64,000 nt of DNA, taken from the NCBI GenBank assembly GCA_000181795.3, contig CM012953.1, positions 19,225,955 through 19,289,954 on the forward strand. Direction: 5' to 3'. Each line of letters opens with the position of its first letter. Positions within the stretch are counted from its first letter, which is position 1. Origin of the DNA: Trichinella spiralis (taxonomy: Eukaryota; Nematoda; Enoplea; Trichinellida; Trichinellidae). A model generated the notes under the pieces. The model did not search any database. It was not told where the DNA came from and worked only from the letters and a program-made list of their open reading frames with translations. A program made the position numbers and the translations under genes. Shown here piece by piece: positions 32,925 through 44,465 of this stretch.

Positions 32925-33600
32925 TACATGGAAATAATAAAATGTCAGAAAATTTTCTCATATATATTTTCCCGTCACCACTACAAGCACAGCTCGACGT
33001 TCAGCTCAGACTGCAGTGTTTGCCATTTCTGCACGCAGTCAGGGTCAATCTCCTGCAACCGAACGCGAACTTGATAAAATATTTCCGTAAAATCTACACA
33101 TCTATTTTTGCATATTAATATTAGGATGAAGTTTGGAGATGATGACGACTAATCAATTTTTATATTTAGATTGGATTTCAAATGAAATGTCGAAGCGTCT
33201 GATGACAACATTTTACTGTGTTCATTGGAACTGATCGACATGGATGAAGACTGATGAAAATGAAAATTCGCCAGCGGTGAAGATGTAAAGATTTTGCAAA
33301 AGCCAAGTGTTGTGAAGATTCATCTTCTGCATGCAATACAGTAAATTTAATATTTTATTGAGCCAATTTTTGAAATGTGTTTTTTTTGAAGCATCAATCA
33401 GAGTCAACAATTGAAGATGTTAACTCACAAGTGGTATAATTGACAAAATTGGAACTGTCAGTACTTTTTGTTCAGTTCGTTTTATTTATACATTTATTCA
33501 GCTTTATTGGTTTACTTTTTTTAAGCTTAATTTTATCATTACTTAAGAATTGTTGTTTAGAGTATTTGTGATTGTATAAATTTTAATTTTTTTGTTTATG
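32925..33600 (+). pseudogene. Partial, intron-retaining copy of the TOG gene (exons about 30-31 and 35-36)
   Basis: About 32.96-33.24 kb aligns base for base with the reverse complement of 19.69-19.95 kb. Shared strings include TATTTTCCCGTCAC, GAACGCGAACTTGA, AAAATATTTCCGTAAAATCT and AGATTGGATTTCAAATG, so the intron between the exons is included. It then jumps to sequence matching 18.2-18.5 kb (GATGTAAAGATTTTGCAAAAG; TTTGAAGCATCAATCA with its intron; GTATAATTGACAAAATTGG). Exons 32-34 are missing. Retained introns show a DNA duplication, not a retrocopy. Frames are broken, so it is non-coding. It lies on the opposite strand, 5 kb from the parent gene's start. The right end is uncertain. Confidence 0.88.
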
Positions 33601-33827
33601 TTCTTTCACTTAAATTTAAATTTGAAATTCGTATTATTATCATTATTGCTATCACCTGAACAAGTAACTGATTATAATAAAGATTGATATTCCCGTTTAT
33701 TGTTTTTCATCATAGCTTAACAACTTTGATTGTTTTGTATACTTTTTTCTTTTACATTGCCGTTGTTATTTTATACAAATGTTGAATTTCATTGAATTTG
33801 TTTTTTTAATTTAATTTTTCATTTTTG

Positions 33828-36800
33828 ATGTATGCAAACACGACCGTTGGTATAGTGGACATGCTGTTTCCGGCGGTGAGCGAGCCGAATTTTTTGATTT
33901 TTTTTAAAAATACACTGTACTTATATGAGTACGGTCACGAGCGAGTTGGTATGGTGCCGCTGTCTTCGAAATTTAGCGCCGCATTGCTTAATCAGACGTC
34001 CGGCTTTGATGATTTCAACTGCTTAGCTTGGAGCTACGGTTCAGTTTGGTCTAGTCTGGTGGCTGTTGGTCACAAATCTGGTCGTCTAACACTTTTTGCA
34101 CCGATTTACACTTCTGGCGTTTATCGACCGTTTGCAGCTTTGGGTGAACTGATGCCATGCATGAATGTACCCTGTGAATCGCTCGCTTGGAACCCACGTG
34201 GTTACAACTTCCTGGCTGTTGGTTACCAATCTCGACCGAGAAAATATGGATTGGTCGTCTTCGACATCCAACGGTCCTGTATTCATGCACCTCAAGAACA
34301 GTATGGATAATTATATATTTATTATGACATGTATAACAGGTGTATATATATTGAAGGGATATTATTGACGATTTGCCGGGATCCGTGTGGAAATTTGCCA
34401 AGGAAAAATTTGTGCAGTCGATTGTTTGGCAGCCCAGCGGAAAGTAAGTACTTTAAATAAATAATAAAGCAAAGAAAAAAGCAATTTTTTAAAATTACTC
34501 CAATTGCATTTGAATCGCAATAAGTTGAACTTTTTAACCATAATGTTATTATGCTAATATTAAAGGTGAAAAATTCACTTTTGAAAGTGCCTTTTGTCAG
34601 GTAACGGTAATGATTAATAAAAATTATTTGATTTTTTACACTGTATCGTTGATGATTTGTGATGGAAATGTTTTGTTGTTTAGTGAATTGATTGTTGGTG
34701 TTGCTAGTAAGCACATTCGTACATTTGATCTTCGAACTGGCGCTAGTGGTGCAATTGGTTGTGTGCCAACATCTTGCACGCTGAATTTGGAAGCGGATCC
34801 ATTCAGTGAAAGTCGATTCTTATCACGTGATTATGAAAAGATCTGCATCTGGGACATGCGGTGGATGATGACGCCTACTTGTACTATTAATACACATCGC
34901 CCAGTTATCCAAGCGGCTTGGAACCTGGTTGCACATTTATTTGTTTGTTTGTTTAGTTTGTTGCTTAATTCGATGCTTTTTTCTCACGTTCAGTTTAGGC
35001 AAAATAGTATTGCTTGTTTATTTGCCGGTTCAAGCGAACTGAACGTCTATTACGAAGTGAATGGTGATACAGGTTCGAATACTGAACAATTTACACGTCC
35101 ACTTCGCACCAGTGAACATTGTTGGCCGGTGGTTCGTTTTGCATTTGACCGTGTAAAACGAAATCGGCTTTTCCTGGCAGACTGCAGCAGTACGGTATCC
35201 CAGTGCAACTTTGCCGACACTACAGGGGTAACGTGGTGTTCCAGTGGTGACGTCATCACTGTTCGGGACGATTCTTGCATTTTTATGGAAGGGTTCGACG
35301 ATGGAGTTGGTAGAAAAAATTGTTCAGCGACCATGAGAAACCGCGCCAAAAATGCTTACACCATTCCATCGGATTTGGCAGAAAACAAGCGTTTCTTTCA
35401 AGAGCCTCATTCGCTCAGTTGGCTTTGGCCGTGGCTGGCCAAAATTGAAACTGTGGCTGAGAGTCTTGATTCCACTAATGCACCCAAGTAAGTAGTTTTG
35501 TTCTGCTTTATTAATTAATTAATTTATTTATTTCACTGACGGCGGCACGCCATTTGCTAATAATACACTAATGTAATATTTCTTTTTCGTTTTCTTCTTT
35601 GCACACTTGACAAAAATAATTACAAGTAGGAAAATGTATGGATGATAATTTTCATTTGCAAATCATCATTATTGACAATGCAACTTTTATTAAACTTTAT
35701 GTATCAACTATTTCATTACTTTCATTTACCCGATTGACACTGATATCTATTTATGGATGTTTTTTTGCTAAACATTAACAACTTGTTAATAGTAAAATTC
35801 AGTTCACACAGTAAAGAATTAAATGATTGCCGTTGTTTAAAAACATACACTACTTTCAAGTTTAAAATGTTTGTATCATTGATATCATCCAGTGCGACTG
35901 TTGTTCTGTGAATTATTATATTATAATCGTTGTAAAGTATGTTAATAAATTGGTTGCGCATTATGCATGGATATATATGTATATACGTGTATGATTATGT
36001 TTTTCACTATTAATATTTTGCGTATTATTGCTACTGCAAGAAAAATACCATATTTATTTATTCAGCATGCATTATTTTAGTTCATGCAGATTTCCTGGTG
36101 TGAAAATGATATTTCCTACTGATGACAAAAAAGATTCATTTATTGATTTGAAAAAATTTCCCGACTTCTCTGAACTTATGACTATGAAGGTATGTAATCA
36201 TCATTTCTGTGGTGCAGGTGATGTATTGAATTTATTTCAATTCTCAGTTCAAGAGCATTATTATTTTTGTGCAAAGAAATTATGGTTAATCATTTCCGTT
36301 GGGCTATTTTCAAATTTTTTGTTCAGTTATTAATTTGATTTGATTTGATTTTATAGAATTCTCTCAGTGAAAATCGAGAAAAGATCATAGCACTGTGCGG
36401 CTGGGGTCATCTTGGAAGCGTACCTACTGACCAGGACCCTTTATTAAATGATCTGTGCAAATCTTTGGAAATAGAACGTGCAATATACATGTTGACATGT
36501 ACATCGCAGTTTGAACGCGCGTTGCAAGTATGAATATTTTTCTTTTTTGTTGCATTTAAAAATGAACAAGAAGAATTTGGAATTTATTTCCATTTTTTAT
36601 TTGCGGTGCATTATTGTTCAGCTGTTGGAAGCTTATGCGGAAAGTTCCAGCGACGAGGCCCTTGTACAAGCTTTAGTACTGTATCCTCCTGCGGCAATGA
36701 AACGACCAAGCGAGGCAAATGAAGCAAAAGAAGGAACAGCGTATTGGCATAAGATGTGCTCGATATTGTTGGAAAAGGCGCAAAATTTATACGTACGAGC

Positions 36801-37889
36801 TTTGTTGCACTTTTTGTCAAGTATTTCCATAGCATGCTTTATATTATTTATTTTTTTTATTTTTGACTGAAAATGAAATATTCCATTTCAGATATATATG
36901 CGAAGAGGCACGTTTTGGAAAATATTTTGCAGCTTGATTTGCCACCACAAGACAAAGTGGCACTTTCGGCATTGTATTTGTCGAAGCAGGAATTTCTGAA
37001 AATAGTTGACGAAATGGTAAAGAAATTTGTGAACGATGGTAATCTTAATGGTTTGTTTCTCACTGGTTTGATAGCGGAGAAATCCAGTAGCTTCGACTTG
37101 ATACAACGGTAACTGTTATTTAATGATTAATGTTTATTTTTTATCCTGAATGTTAATTTATTTTTAAGATTTCTCGATGTTACGGGCGATGTGCAGACTG
37201 CTTGTTTATTGTTGATTTTAATCAACAAAGGCAACGCATCAGAGGTTTATGGACCAGGCACTGTAAACATTGTAAAATCATATATGAATTTGCTAAGCAG
37301 ATGGCGTCTTTGGGATATTCACTGCGAGCTGAAACTTTACATGTCTGGACTGTATTGTCAACTTCCTTGTTTTTCAGAAGTTTGTTTTCCTTTCATCTTT
37401 TATCAGAGAAAGTTATTAGAATAAATTTAGGCATTTTATGGATGCGCATTTTGTGTTAGATCGAAGCATCAGGCTTTGGCTAGTCAACTGGAAGTATCTT
37501 CCAGCCATTGTGAGCACTGCTCTTTCAATATGTTTCGCTGCGCTTTGTGTTCTGTCAGTTTTGGCATAAATGCTCACCCAAGATCGAGTGCGTTTTTTTG
37601 TTTCCTTTTGTTATTGATCATTTAATATGAAATTAATTTCCTTGCTTTTTTTAAATGATTTATTTAGAACGGAAAGATCGAAAAGATCCCACAGCATTTT
37701 GGTTTGTTTGGTGTTGTCTGTGTAAACATGGAGGCCACAAGAAGCATTTAAATCAGTGGTTCAAGGTTGCATTTTTACAGCTTTATCAAGCGTTGATAGC
37801 ATCACTTGATTGCAATGCACATTTCATTTTAGAGAAATTCAAAATGCCCAGTGCCTAAATGCAAATGTGAATGCACGACATTGTCTTAA
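33828..37889 (+). CDS. GATOR2 complex subunit MIOS (WD-repeat protein Mio)
   Basis: MIOS is a WD40-plus-RING-like subunit of GATOR2, which relays amino-acid status to TORC1 at the lysosome. About 12 exons: 33828-34302, 34357-34443, 34684-34927, 34994-35487, 36090-36189, 36357-36527, 36622-36820, 36892-37108, about 37170-37350, about 37459-37589, about 37669-37763, 37833-37889. The N-terminal propeller has CESLAWNPRGYNFLAVGY, HIRTFDLRTG and KICIWDMRW. The helical solenoid has NREKIIALCGWGHLGSV and DGNLNGLFLTGLI followed by RFLDVTGDVQTA. The C-terminal zinc module has SHCEHCSF, FRCALCSVSFG, WCCLCKHGGHKKHLNQWFK and CPVPKCKCECTTLS before TAA. The first zinc knuckle of vertebrate MIOS is not obvious. 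The exon 9 donor is uncertain. The protein is quite diverged but unmistakable. Confidence 0.9.
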
Positions 37890-38063
37890 CTATGATTAGT
37901 GATCCATCCAGCTTTTTTTTTGAAATTTGCCTTCATTGAAATGTTCAGCAATGGCTAATTACGAATGCAGCAATTCATGTAAAGTGGTGATTTTTGGTGA
38001 ATCTTTCAGATTTCAAATTACATGCTCAAAACTATTAACGACTAATGAATGAATTGACTGTGC

Positions 38064-38069
38064 AATAAA
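38064..38069 (+). promoter_or_regulatory. Poly(A) signal of the MIOS gene
   Basis: AATAAA 175 nt downstream of the stop codon. Confidence 0.6.
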
Positions 38070-38571
38070 AAAACTTTTAAATTTTAAAAACTTCTATCTT
38101 TAATTGTGTGACTCTTTTATTAATTTAGGGGTTAATATAACTATATATATATTAAATATAAATGTTTGTTAAATATGTGTTCATATAATTATGTAGGTAT
38201 ATCAATTTAGCAACTTTGAAATTGACTTTTTGATCGAAATCATTGATATAATTGGAGTAAACCTTAAGTGCCGCAGGGTCGGTCGTTCAGGACTGTGCAA
38301 TATGTAGAATATTTTGTCACAATGCACACACACGGCGTTGCGATTGCAGCTGCAAACAATAGCCAAATTACAAGGATATTACTTTACAACAAAATAACCG
38401 AGGTTTAATTTTAACACCTGTTCACAGAATACTTTTTTCAGTTACTTTAACAATGCAAAATGAGAATAACATTTTTTTTCAAACATACTTCATACTTACT
38501 CTTTTTAAAGCTTTTTTCTAGCCTTACTTCTCTTTTTAAAGCATATGAAAATATGAATTACAGAAAAATTT

Positions 38572-38656
38572 GCGATAGACGGATACGTGTTTTAGTATCC
38601 GGGTGTTTCAATAAAGAACAAAACTACCGGGATCTAAAGTGCGATCCGTCGAGTGC
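38572..38656. ncRNA. Hairpin HP1, copy 1
   Basis: Arms CGTGTTTTAG / CTAAAGTGCG, with outer GACGGAT / ATCCGTC pairing. The loop is near AATAAAGAAC. Confidence 0.5.
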
Positions 38657-38910
38657 TACAACCTTCATAGAAAGCAATACTATTCCATATGCAATCAGAA
38701 CGATTTTCTCATTTGCAAAGCTTTCTAAAATGATGGATGAAATTGATAGCTTAACCCGGGTCTGCCTTCTAATTATACAACAAGCCGTCGCGATTGCAGT
38801 TGGGAGTAGTCGCCAAACTGAACATGGTCATTTCTCTGCAGAAAAATAATCATGGTACAACTCTAATGAAAACGTTTCTGTGAACAGGATATACTTTCAG
38901 TTATGTACAG

Positions 38911-38988
38911 ATGAATACGTATTTTTGTATTACCGTGCTTCACAAAAATAGAAAACCAGTGAGATCCAAAGCACGATCTGTCGATTGC
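38911..38988. ncRNA. Hairpin HP1, copy 2 (decayed)
   Basis: Recognisable by GAATACGT at the left arm and CAAAGCACGATCTGTCGATT at the right. The upper stem is weakened. Confidence 0.4.
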
Positions 38989-39390
38989 TGTTTCATTAAA
39001 AGTAACAAATGCGATATGCGATGTGGACAAAATTGATATGCGAAGTGGAACAATTTTTCCATTTGCAAAGTGATCTGCTGTTGTCTGATGCAAAGAATTA
39101 TAATTAGTCAGTAAACATTCGTTTTCCTTCATAACACCGTTGAGTACGAGTAACAAGTACGCCGTTGAGATTGCAGCAGCGCAAAATACCAAAATTGAAC
39201 CTAGCTATATCTTTACAAAAAAAGTGTAGTTCGATTTTCACTTCTGCTCACAACTCTAGTATGAAACTCTCTTTTCTGAAGTCCCTGAAATAATTCCAAA
39301 TGAAAAGAGTATTCCAGTTTCTTTAATCTATTTCTATATTCTGAATTTCTTCTTTTTCAACACATGAGAAATATAATTAAGAGAAGAATT

Positions 39391-39475
39391 TGTAAAAGAC
39401 AAATACGTTTTAGTATTCAGTGATTTGAAAAAGGAACTGAACAACCGGTATCTAAAGCAGCATCCGTCGATTGTA
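39391..39475. ncRNA. Hairpin HP1, copy 3 (decayed)
   Basis: Left arm AAATACGTTTTAGT, right arm CTAAAGCAGCATCCGTCGAT. Imperfect stem. Confidence 0.4.
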
Positions 39476-39899
39476 ATACCGTTCTGTGAAAGCAATGCCA
39501 AGCAATGTGAAAAGTAGAAGTTGCTGATTTGCAGATCTATGGTTTCCTCAGAGGATGAATTCTGTTGCTGAGTAGACTGAGAGACTTTCTATTGTCTTAG
39601 ACAATGGATTAAGACAATGGTTGGTGAGCAACTTACTTTTTTATTCTGATTATGCAGAACGCCATTGCAATCACAAGTGCGAACAAGTGGTAAATTGACT
39701 TTGGCTATTTCTTGAAAACAAAATAACCATAACTCAATTTTTCCACCTGTTCACAGAAAATATTTCTCTATACTTGCTTCAATAATGCTAAATGAATTAA
39801 TAATAATAATACAAAAATGAACAGAAATAATTGAAAAATCATGCCCTTTCACGCAATTATTATCTTTGAAGAATGCTGAAGTGATATGCAGATGAATTT

Positions 39900-39984
39900 G
39901 CAATGGACGAATACGTGTTTTAGCATCCGGGTGTTTCACAAATGAACCAAACTACCGGGATCTAAAGCACGATCCGTCGATTGC
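39900..39984. ncRNA. Hairpin HP1, copy 4
   Basis: CGTGTTTTAG pairs with CTAAAGCACG with one G-U. Upper stem ATCCGGGTG / CTACCGGGAT. Almost identical to copy 6. Confidence 0.55.
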
Positions 39985-40320
39985 TATATAGTTCAGATAT
40001 AGCAATGCCATCCATTGTGAAAAAGTAGAAGTTGCCGATTTACAAAGCATTCTAACGTTTCTTGAAGGTATGGATTTACTTAGTATTTTTTGCTTCAGAA
40101 TCGAACTTTACAGCACTGCGATGGCAGCTGAGATCAGTGTCGCAATTGAACCAACCTATTCTTTATGGCAAAATAGTTATAGTTCAATTTCCATTACTGT
40201 TCATAGGAAGCTTTTTCAGTACTTTTGTGCATGATGCTAACTAAAAAAAGCATTGGTTTTTTGAAGCTTTCTGGCTTACTTCTGATTTAGCACAAGAAGA
40301 ATTTACATTGGAAGTAGATT

Positions 40321-40402
40321 TGCGGACGAATGCATGTTTTAGAATCCTATGTTTTACAAAGCAACAAAACTACCGGATTCTAAAGCACGATCCGTCGATT
40401 GC
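40321..40402. ncRNA. Hairpin HP1, copy 5
   Basis: Left arm GAATGCATGTTTTAGAATCC, right arm GGATTCTAAAGCACGATCC. The upper stem GAATCC / GGATTC is perfect. Confidence 0.5.
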
Positions 40403-40753
40403 GTTATTGTTCTGAGAAAGCAATGCTATGCGATGGGAAAAGTGGAAGTGGCTGACTTGAAATGGTTTCCATTGTCTTAGACAATAGATTTAAGTGGTGA
40501 GTAAACTTATCTTTTTATCCTGATTATGCAGAACGCCATTGTGATCACAAGTGCGAACAAGTGGTAAATTGACTCTGGCTATTTTTTGAAAACAAAATAA
40601 CCATGGCTCAATTTTTCCACCTGTTCACAAAAAGCATTTCTCTATACTTATTTCAATAATGCTAAATGAATAACAGAATTGTTTGAAAAATCATGCCATT
40701 TCAGGCAATTATTATTTCTTTGAAGAATGCTGAAGTGATATGCAGATGAATTT

Positions 40754-40838
40754 GCAATGGACGAATACGTGTTTTAGCATCCGGGTGTTTCACAAATGAA
40801 CCAAACTACCGGGATCTAAAGCACGATCCGTCGATTGC
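40754..40838. ncRNA. Hairpin HP1, copy 6
   Basis: Near duplicate of copy 4 over the whole hairpin. The flanks are also alike (40.63-40.95 kb versus 39.72-40.08 kb), showing a recent two-unit duplication. Confidence 0.55.
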
Positions 40839-41165
40839 TATATAGTTCAGATATAGCAATGCCATCCATTGTGAAAAAGTTTGCAAGTTGCCAATTTGCA
40901 AAGCATTCTAACGTTTCTTGAAGGTATGGATTTACTTAGTATTTTTTGCTTCTGATTTGAACTTCACAGCATTGCGATGGCAGCTGAGATCAATGTCGCA
41001 ATTGAACCTATTCTTTATGGCAAAATAGTTCAATTTTCACTACTGTTCACAGGAAGCTTTTTTCAATACTTTTGTGCATGATGCTAACTGAAAAAAACAT
41101 TGGTTTTTTGAAACTTTCCGGCTTACTTCTGATTTAGCACATGAAAAATTTACATAGGAGAATTT

Positions 41166-41247
41166 GCAAAAGACGAATACGTGCTTTAGTATTCGGTGAT
41201 TTTACAAAACAAAACTACCAGAATCTAAAGCACGATCCGTCGATTGC
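41166..41247. ncRNA. Hairpin HP1, copy 7
   Basis: CGTGCTTTAG pairs perfectly with CTAAAGCACG. The variable stem position is a C-G pair here. Upper stem GTATTCGGT / ACCAGAATC. Confidence 0.55.
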
Positions 41248-41878
41248 TGTATTGTCGAGAAAAAGCAATGCCATACGATGGGAACGGTGGATGTTGCCCA
41301 TTTACAAGTTTTTATGGTTATCCTAAAGGTTGGATTTAGTTGGTGAGTTCACTTACATCTGCCTTCTCATTATACATCACGCCGTTGAGAAAAGCTGTGA
41401 ACAATAGCCAAAGTGAGCCTGTTTGTTCTTTTACCGCAAAGCAATCATTGCAAAGCTTCAACACGTTCACAGAAAGTTCTTCATTACTTTATTTGATAAT
41501 GCCAAATCTGTAGATTTATTCCACATTTTCAGTTGTCTTGAAGGATGAGCTAACTTAGCAGATGAATTAGTCATGATTTCGTGCTTTAAAAGCATTTTAG
41601 AAGACCCAAACAAGCAAGATACGTCCATTACTTTTTTTCAGAAAGGGCAATGCCATGTGGTGTGGAATGGAAGTCGACGATTTGCAAAGCTTAAAGTTCT
41701 CTGAAATTCTGGATTTAATTGGTGAGCTTGCTTACTCCGGTGAGATTACGCACTTTAACTGCTGATCAGGGAGTAAGTTCTTCTGTCTTTAATAATACTG
41801 AGTACCACATTCATTTTACAAAAGGCTTCATAATTCGTCTGTTTCTTGGAACACGTAAACATGATAAGTAGACTGTTT

Positions 41879-41963
41879 GCAATAGACGAATACGCGATTT
41901 AGTTCCCGATGATTTTCTAAAACAACCAAACCATCAGGATCTAAAGCCCGACTCGTCGATTGC
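41879..41963. ncRNA. Hairpin HP1, copy 9
   Basis: GCAATAGACGAATACGCG / CCCGACTCGTCGATTGC outer stem and TTCCCGATGATTT / AACCATCAGGA upper stem. A second copy of the core follows at 41998-42053. Confidence 0.5.
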
Positions 41964-42281
41964 TAGCTTATTTCAAGGAAGCAGTGCAAAAGCCGGTGAT
42001 TTAGTTCCCGATGATTTTCTAAAACAACCAAACCATCAGGATCTAAAGCCACAAGTTGATCATAAGCAAAGCTTAGATTGGTCGATACAAAGAATTTGAC
42101 CAGTAACAAAGTCAGAGCACATTGTGACTGCAGCAGTGAGCAATTTGAATTTTTGATATTGATATTTGAATTTTGATCTTTGCTCAATTTGTTCTTTTTC
42201 AAGATATGTTAAAAGTAGCACAAGTTTTTCAGAATTCTTCGTACCCAAGATTCGTACCTTTTCAGAGTTCCAGATGAATTT

Positions 42282-42367
42282 GCAATCGACGAATGCATGT
42301 TTTAGTAACCGGTGATTTTGCAAAAATAACCAAATGACCGGAAACTAAAGCATGATTCGTCGATTGC
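42282..42367. ncRNA. Hairpin HP1, copy 10 (best-paired)
   Basis: GCAATCGACGAAT pairs exactly with ATTCGTCGATTGC, then CATGTTTTAG / CTAAAGCATG and CCGGT / ACCGG. Here an A-U replaces the usual G-C in the CGTG position on both arms. Stem about 36 bp with few mismatches, loop about 10 nt. Confidence 0.6.
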
Positions 42368-42661
42368 TTTCTGGTAAGAAAAAGCAATACCAAGCGATGA
42401 AAAGTTGAATAAGATTTGCTATTTGCATTGCTTTCACTGTTCACCTGAACCATAGCAGGTGGTTCAAAGAGCTTACATATGGCTTCTTATTGTAAAGCAC
42501 AGCGTTGATGCCGCACTCAACAATAGCCATTTTGAAAGCCTTGCTTTGAAACAAAATTACCGTGATTAAATTTGACTTTAGGTATTTTGAATTTGCTGCT
42601 TTAATATAGCAGCATAAGTTGCAGTTCAAAACTCTTCTATTCACATGAGCAAGATGAATTC

Positions 42662-42744
42662 GCAATAGACGAACACGTGTTTTAGTATCCGGTGATTTTA
42701 CAAAAACAAAACTACCGGAATCTAAAACACGATCCGTCGATTGC
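42662..42744. ncRNA. Hairpin HP1, copy 11
   Basis: CGTGTTTTAG pairs perfectly with CTAAAACACG (U-A at the variable site). Upper stem TATCCGGT / ACCGGAAT. Confidence 0.58.
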
Positions 42745-43014
42745 TATATCGTTCTGAGAAAGCAAACCATGCGATGTTATTTGCAAATACTTTTATGGCC
42801 GCCTAAAAAGGATTAAATTGGTGAGTTAACATTTGGCATTTGATTGAACCGTACTGCGAACAATAGTCAAATTGAACGACAAAATTACCATGTTTCAGTT
42901 TTCACTCCTGTTCACAGGAAACTTTTAGGAATTTGGATATTAGAACTGCTTCTTCTGGAACTTGCTTCTGAACTGGATATTCTGGCTCTTCGAAGACATG
43001 AACATGAGGAATAT

Positions 43015-43098
43015 GCGATAGACGAAACGTGTTTTAGTATCCGGTGATTTTGTAAAAGAACCAAACCACCAGGACCTAAAACACGATTCGTCCATTGC
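43015..43098. ncRNA. Hairpin HP1, copy 12
   Basis: CGTGTTTTAG pairs perfectly with CTAAAACACG. Outer GACGAA / TTCGTC. Confidence 0.57.
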
Positions 43099-43413
43099 TA
43101 ATTTAGAGAATGCCTTGCCATGCAAGAAAATTGGAAGAAGTCGTTCATTTTCATTTCACCGTCACCTAGACTAGAGTTCAGAGACATACCTTGTTAGGTT
43201 TTGCAGCATAGCGTTGCTATTGCAGCTGCGAACAATAGCCAAATTTGACCCCGTGATTTCTTGCAACAAAATCACCGCGGTTTCAATTTGACTCGTGTTC
43301 ACGCAAAAATTTTCATCGTTCTTCTTTAATGCTAAATGAAAGTACAAAATGTATCTCCTATTCCAGCTTTACTTTGTTATTTCGAGTATATAAAGGTGAG
43401 TTAGAGGTAAATG

Positions 43414-43498
43414 TGCAATAGACGAAAACGTGATTTAGTGCCCGGTGATTTTCCAAAGAACCAAACCACTAGGACCTAAATCACGTGTCGTCCATTGA
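43414..43498. ncRNA. Hairpin HP1, copy 13
   Basis: CGTGATTTAG pairs perfectly with CTAAATCACG (A-U at the variable site). Apex near CCAAAGAACC. Confidence 0.58.
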
Positions 43499-43610
43499 TA
43501 TATGGTTCATTAAAAGCAGTGAAATGTGCCAGTGTTTTGAATCAATTGTGTCAAGAAATTGGAAGTTTTCAATGGTAATCTGAAAACATTTAACTGGTCT
43601 GTTAACTTAC

Positions 43611-43648
43611 CTGCAGCTTGATTGTGCAGCGCACCGTTGCTGTTGCAG
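43611..43648 (-). other. Candidate 38-nt microexon (unit 13)
   Basis: Acceptor TGTTTGCAG, 38 nt ending GCTGCAG, donor GTAAGTTA. The following 385-nt span to the acceptor at 43226 contains hairpin copy 13. In unit 12 a comparable segment ends with donor GTATGT. Confidence 0.4.
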
Positions 43649-43844
43649 CTGCAAACAGCAGCCAAATTGTGCCCGGTGATTTTTTACAACGAAATCACCG
43701 TGATTGCAATCTGACTCCTGTTCACGCAAAAATTTTTACAGTGCTCTTCTTCTTTAGAAATAAGAGTAGCAAAATCATTTTACAAAATGTACTTCATATG
43801 CCAGCTTTATTTTGACATGAGCATAAGCGTCGTGAGTTCAATTC

Positions 43845-43928
43845 GCAATAAATGAAAACGTGATTTAGTGCCCGGTGATTTTCCAAAAAACCAAACCACT
43901 AGGACCTAAATCACGTGTCATCGATTGC
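43845..43928. ncRNA. Hairpin HP1, copy 14
   Basis: Same CGTGATTTAG / CTAAATCACG pairing as copy 13. The outer stem is slightly weaker. Confidence 0.57.
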
Positions 43929-44035
43929 TGTACGGTTCAGAGAAAGCAATGCTGTCTGAAGTGTAATGTGCCAAGATACATATTTGAACAGCCTTAATGG
44001 CCATCTGAAACAAAACATTTGGTCAGTTAACTTAC

Positions 44036-44073
44036 CTGCAGCTTTCGATTGTGCAGCAGTGTTAGTATTGTAG
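44036..44073 (-). other. Candidate 38-nt microexon (unit 14)
   Basis: Acceptor TGTTTGCAG, 38 nt ending GCTGCAG, donor GTAAGTTA on the minus strand. The following intron-like span of 387 nt contains hairpin copy 14. Confidence 0.4.
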
Positions 44074-44270
44074 CTGCAAACAGTAACCAAATTGTACTCC
44101 GTGATTTTTTACAAGATCACTGTGGTTGCAATTTGACTGTTGTTGAAGCAAGAATCTTTTCAATGTTCTTCTTTAATGCTAAATGAGAGTACCAGAACCA
44201 TTTTAGAAAATGCATTTCCCATAACTTTGATATTTTGAGCATTTGAAGGTGGTGAGTTGTAGATGAATTT

Positions 44271-44354
44271 GCAATAGACGAAAACGTGATTTAGTGCCCG
44301 GTGATTTTCCAAAGAACCAAACCACTAGGATCTAAATCACGTGTCGTCCATTAC
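44271..44354. ncRNA. Hairpin HP1, copy 15
   Basis: Same CGTGATTTAG / CTAAATCACG pairing. Very close to copy 13 in the hairpin. Confidence 0.57.
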
Positions 44355-44465
44355 TATATGGTTCAGAAAAGGCAATGCAGTCTGCAGTGAAATGTGCCAA
44401 GCTTCTTGTTTGAACATTTTTAATGGTCGTCTGAAACAAGGAATATAATTGGTGAGTTAACTTAC

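Noticed and set aside
38460-38849. 129-codon frame as a gene next to MIOS
   Set aside because: It spans hairpin copy 1, is not kept in other units and has no recognisable domain.
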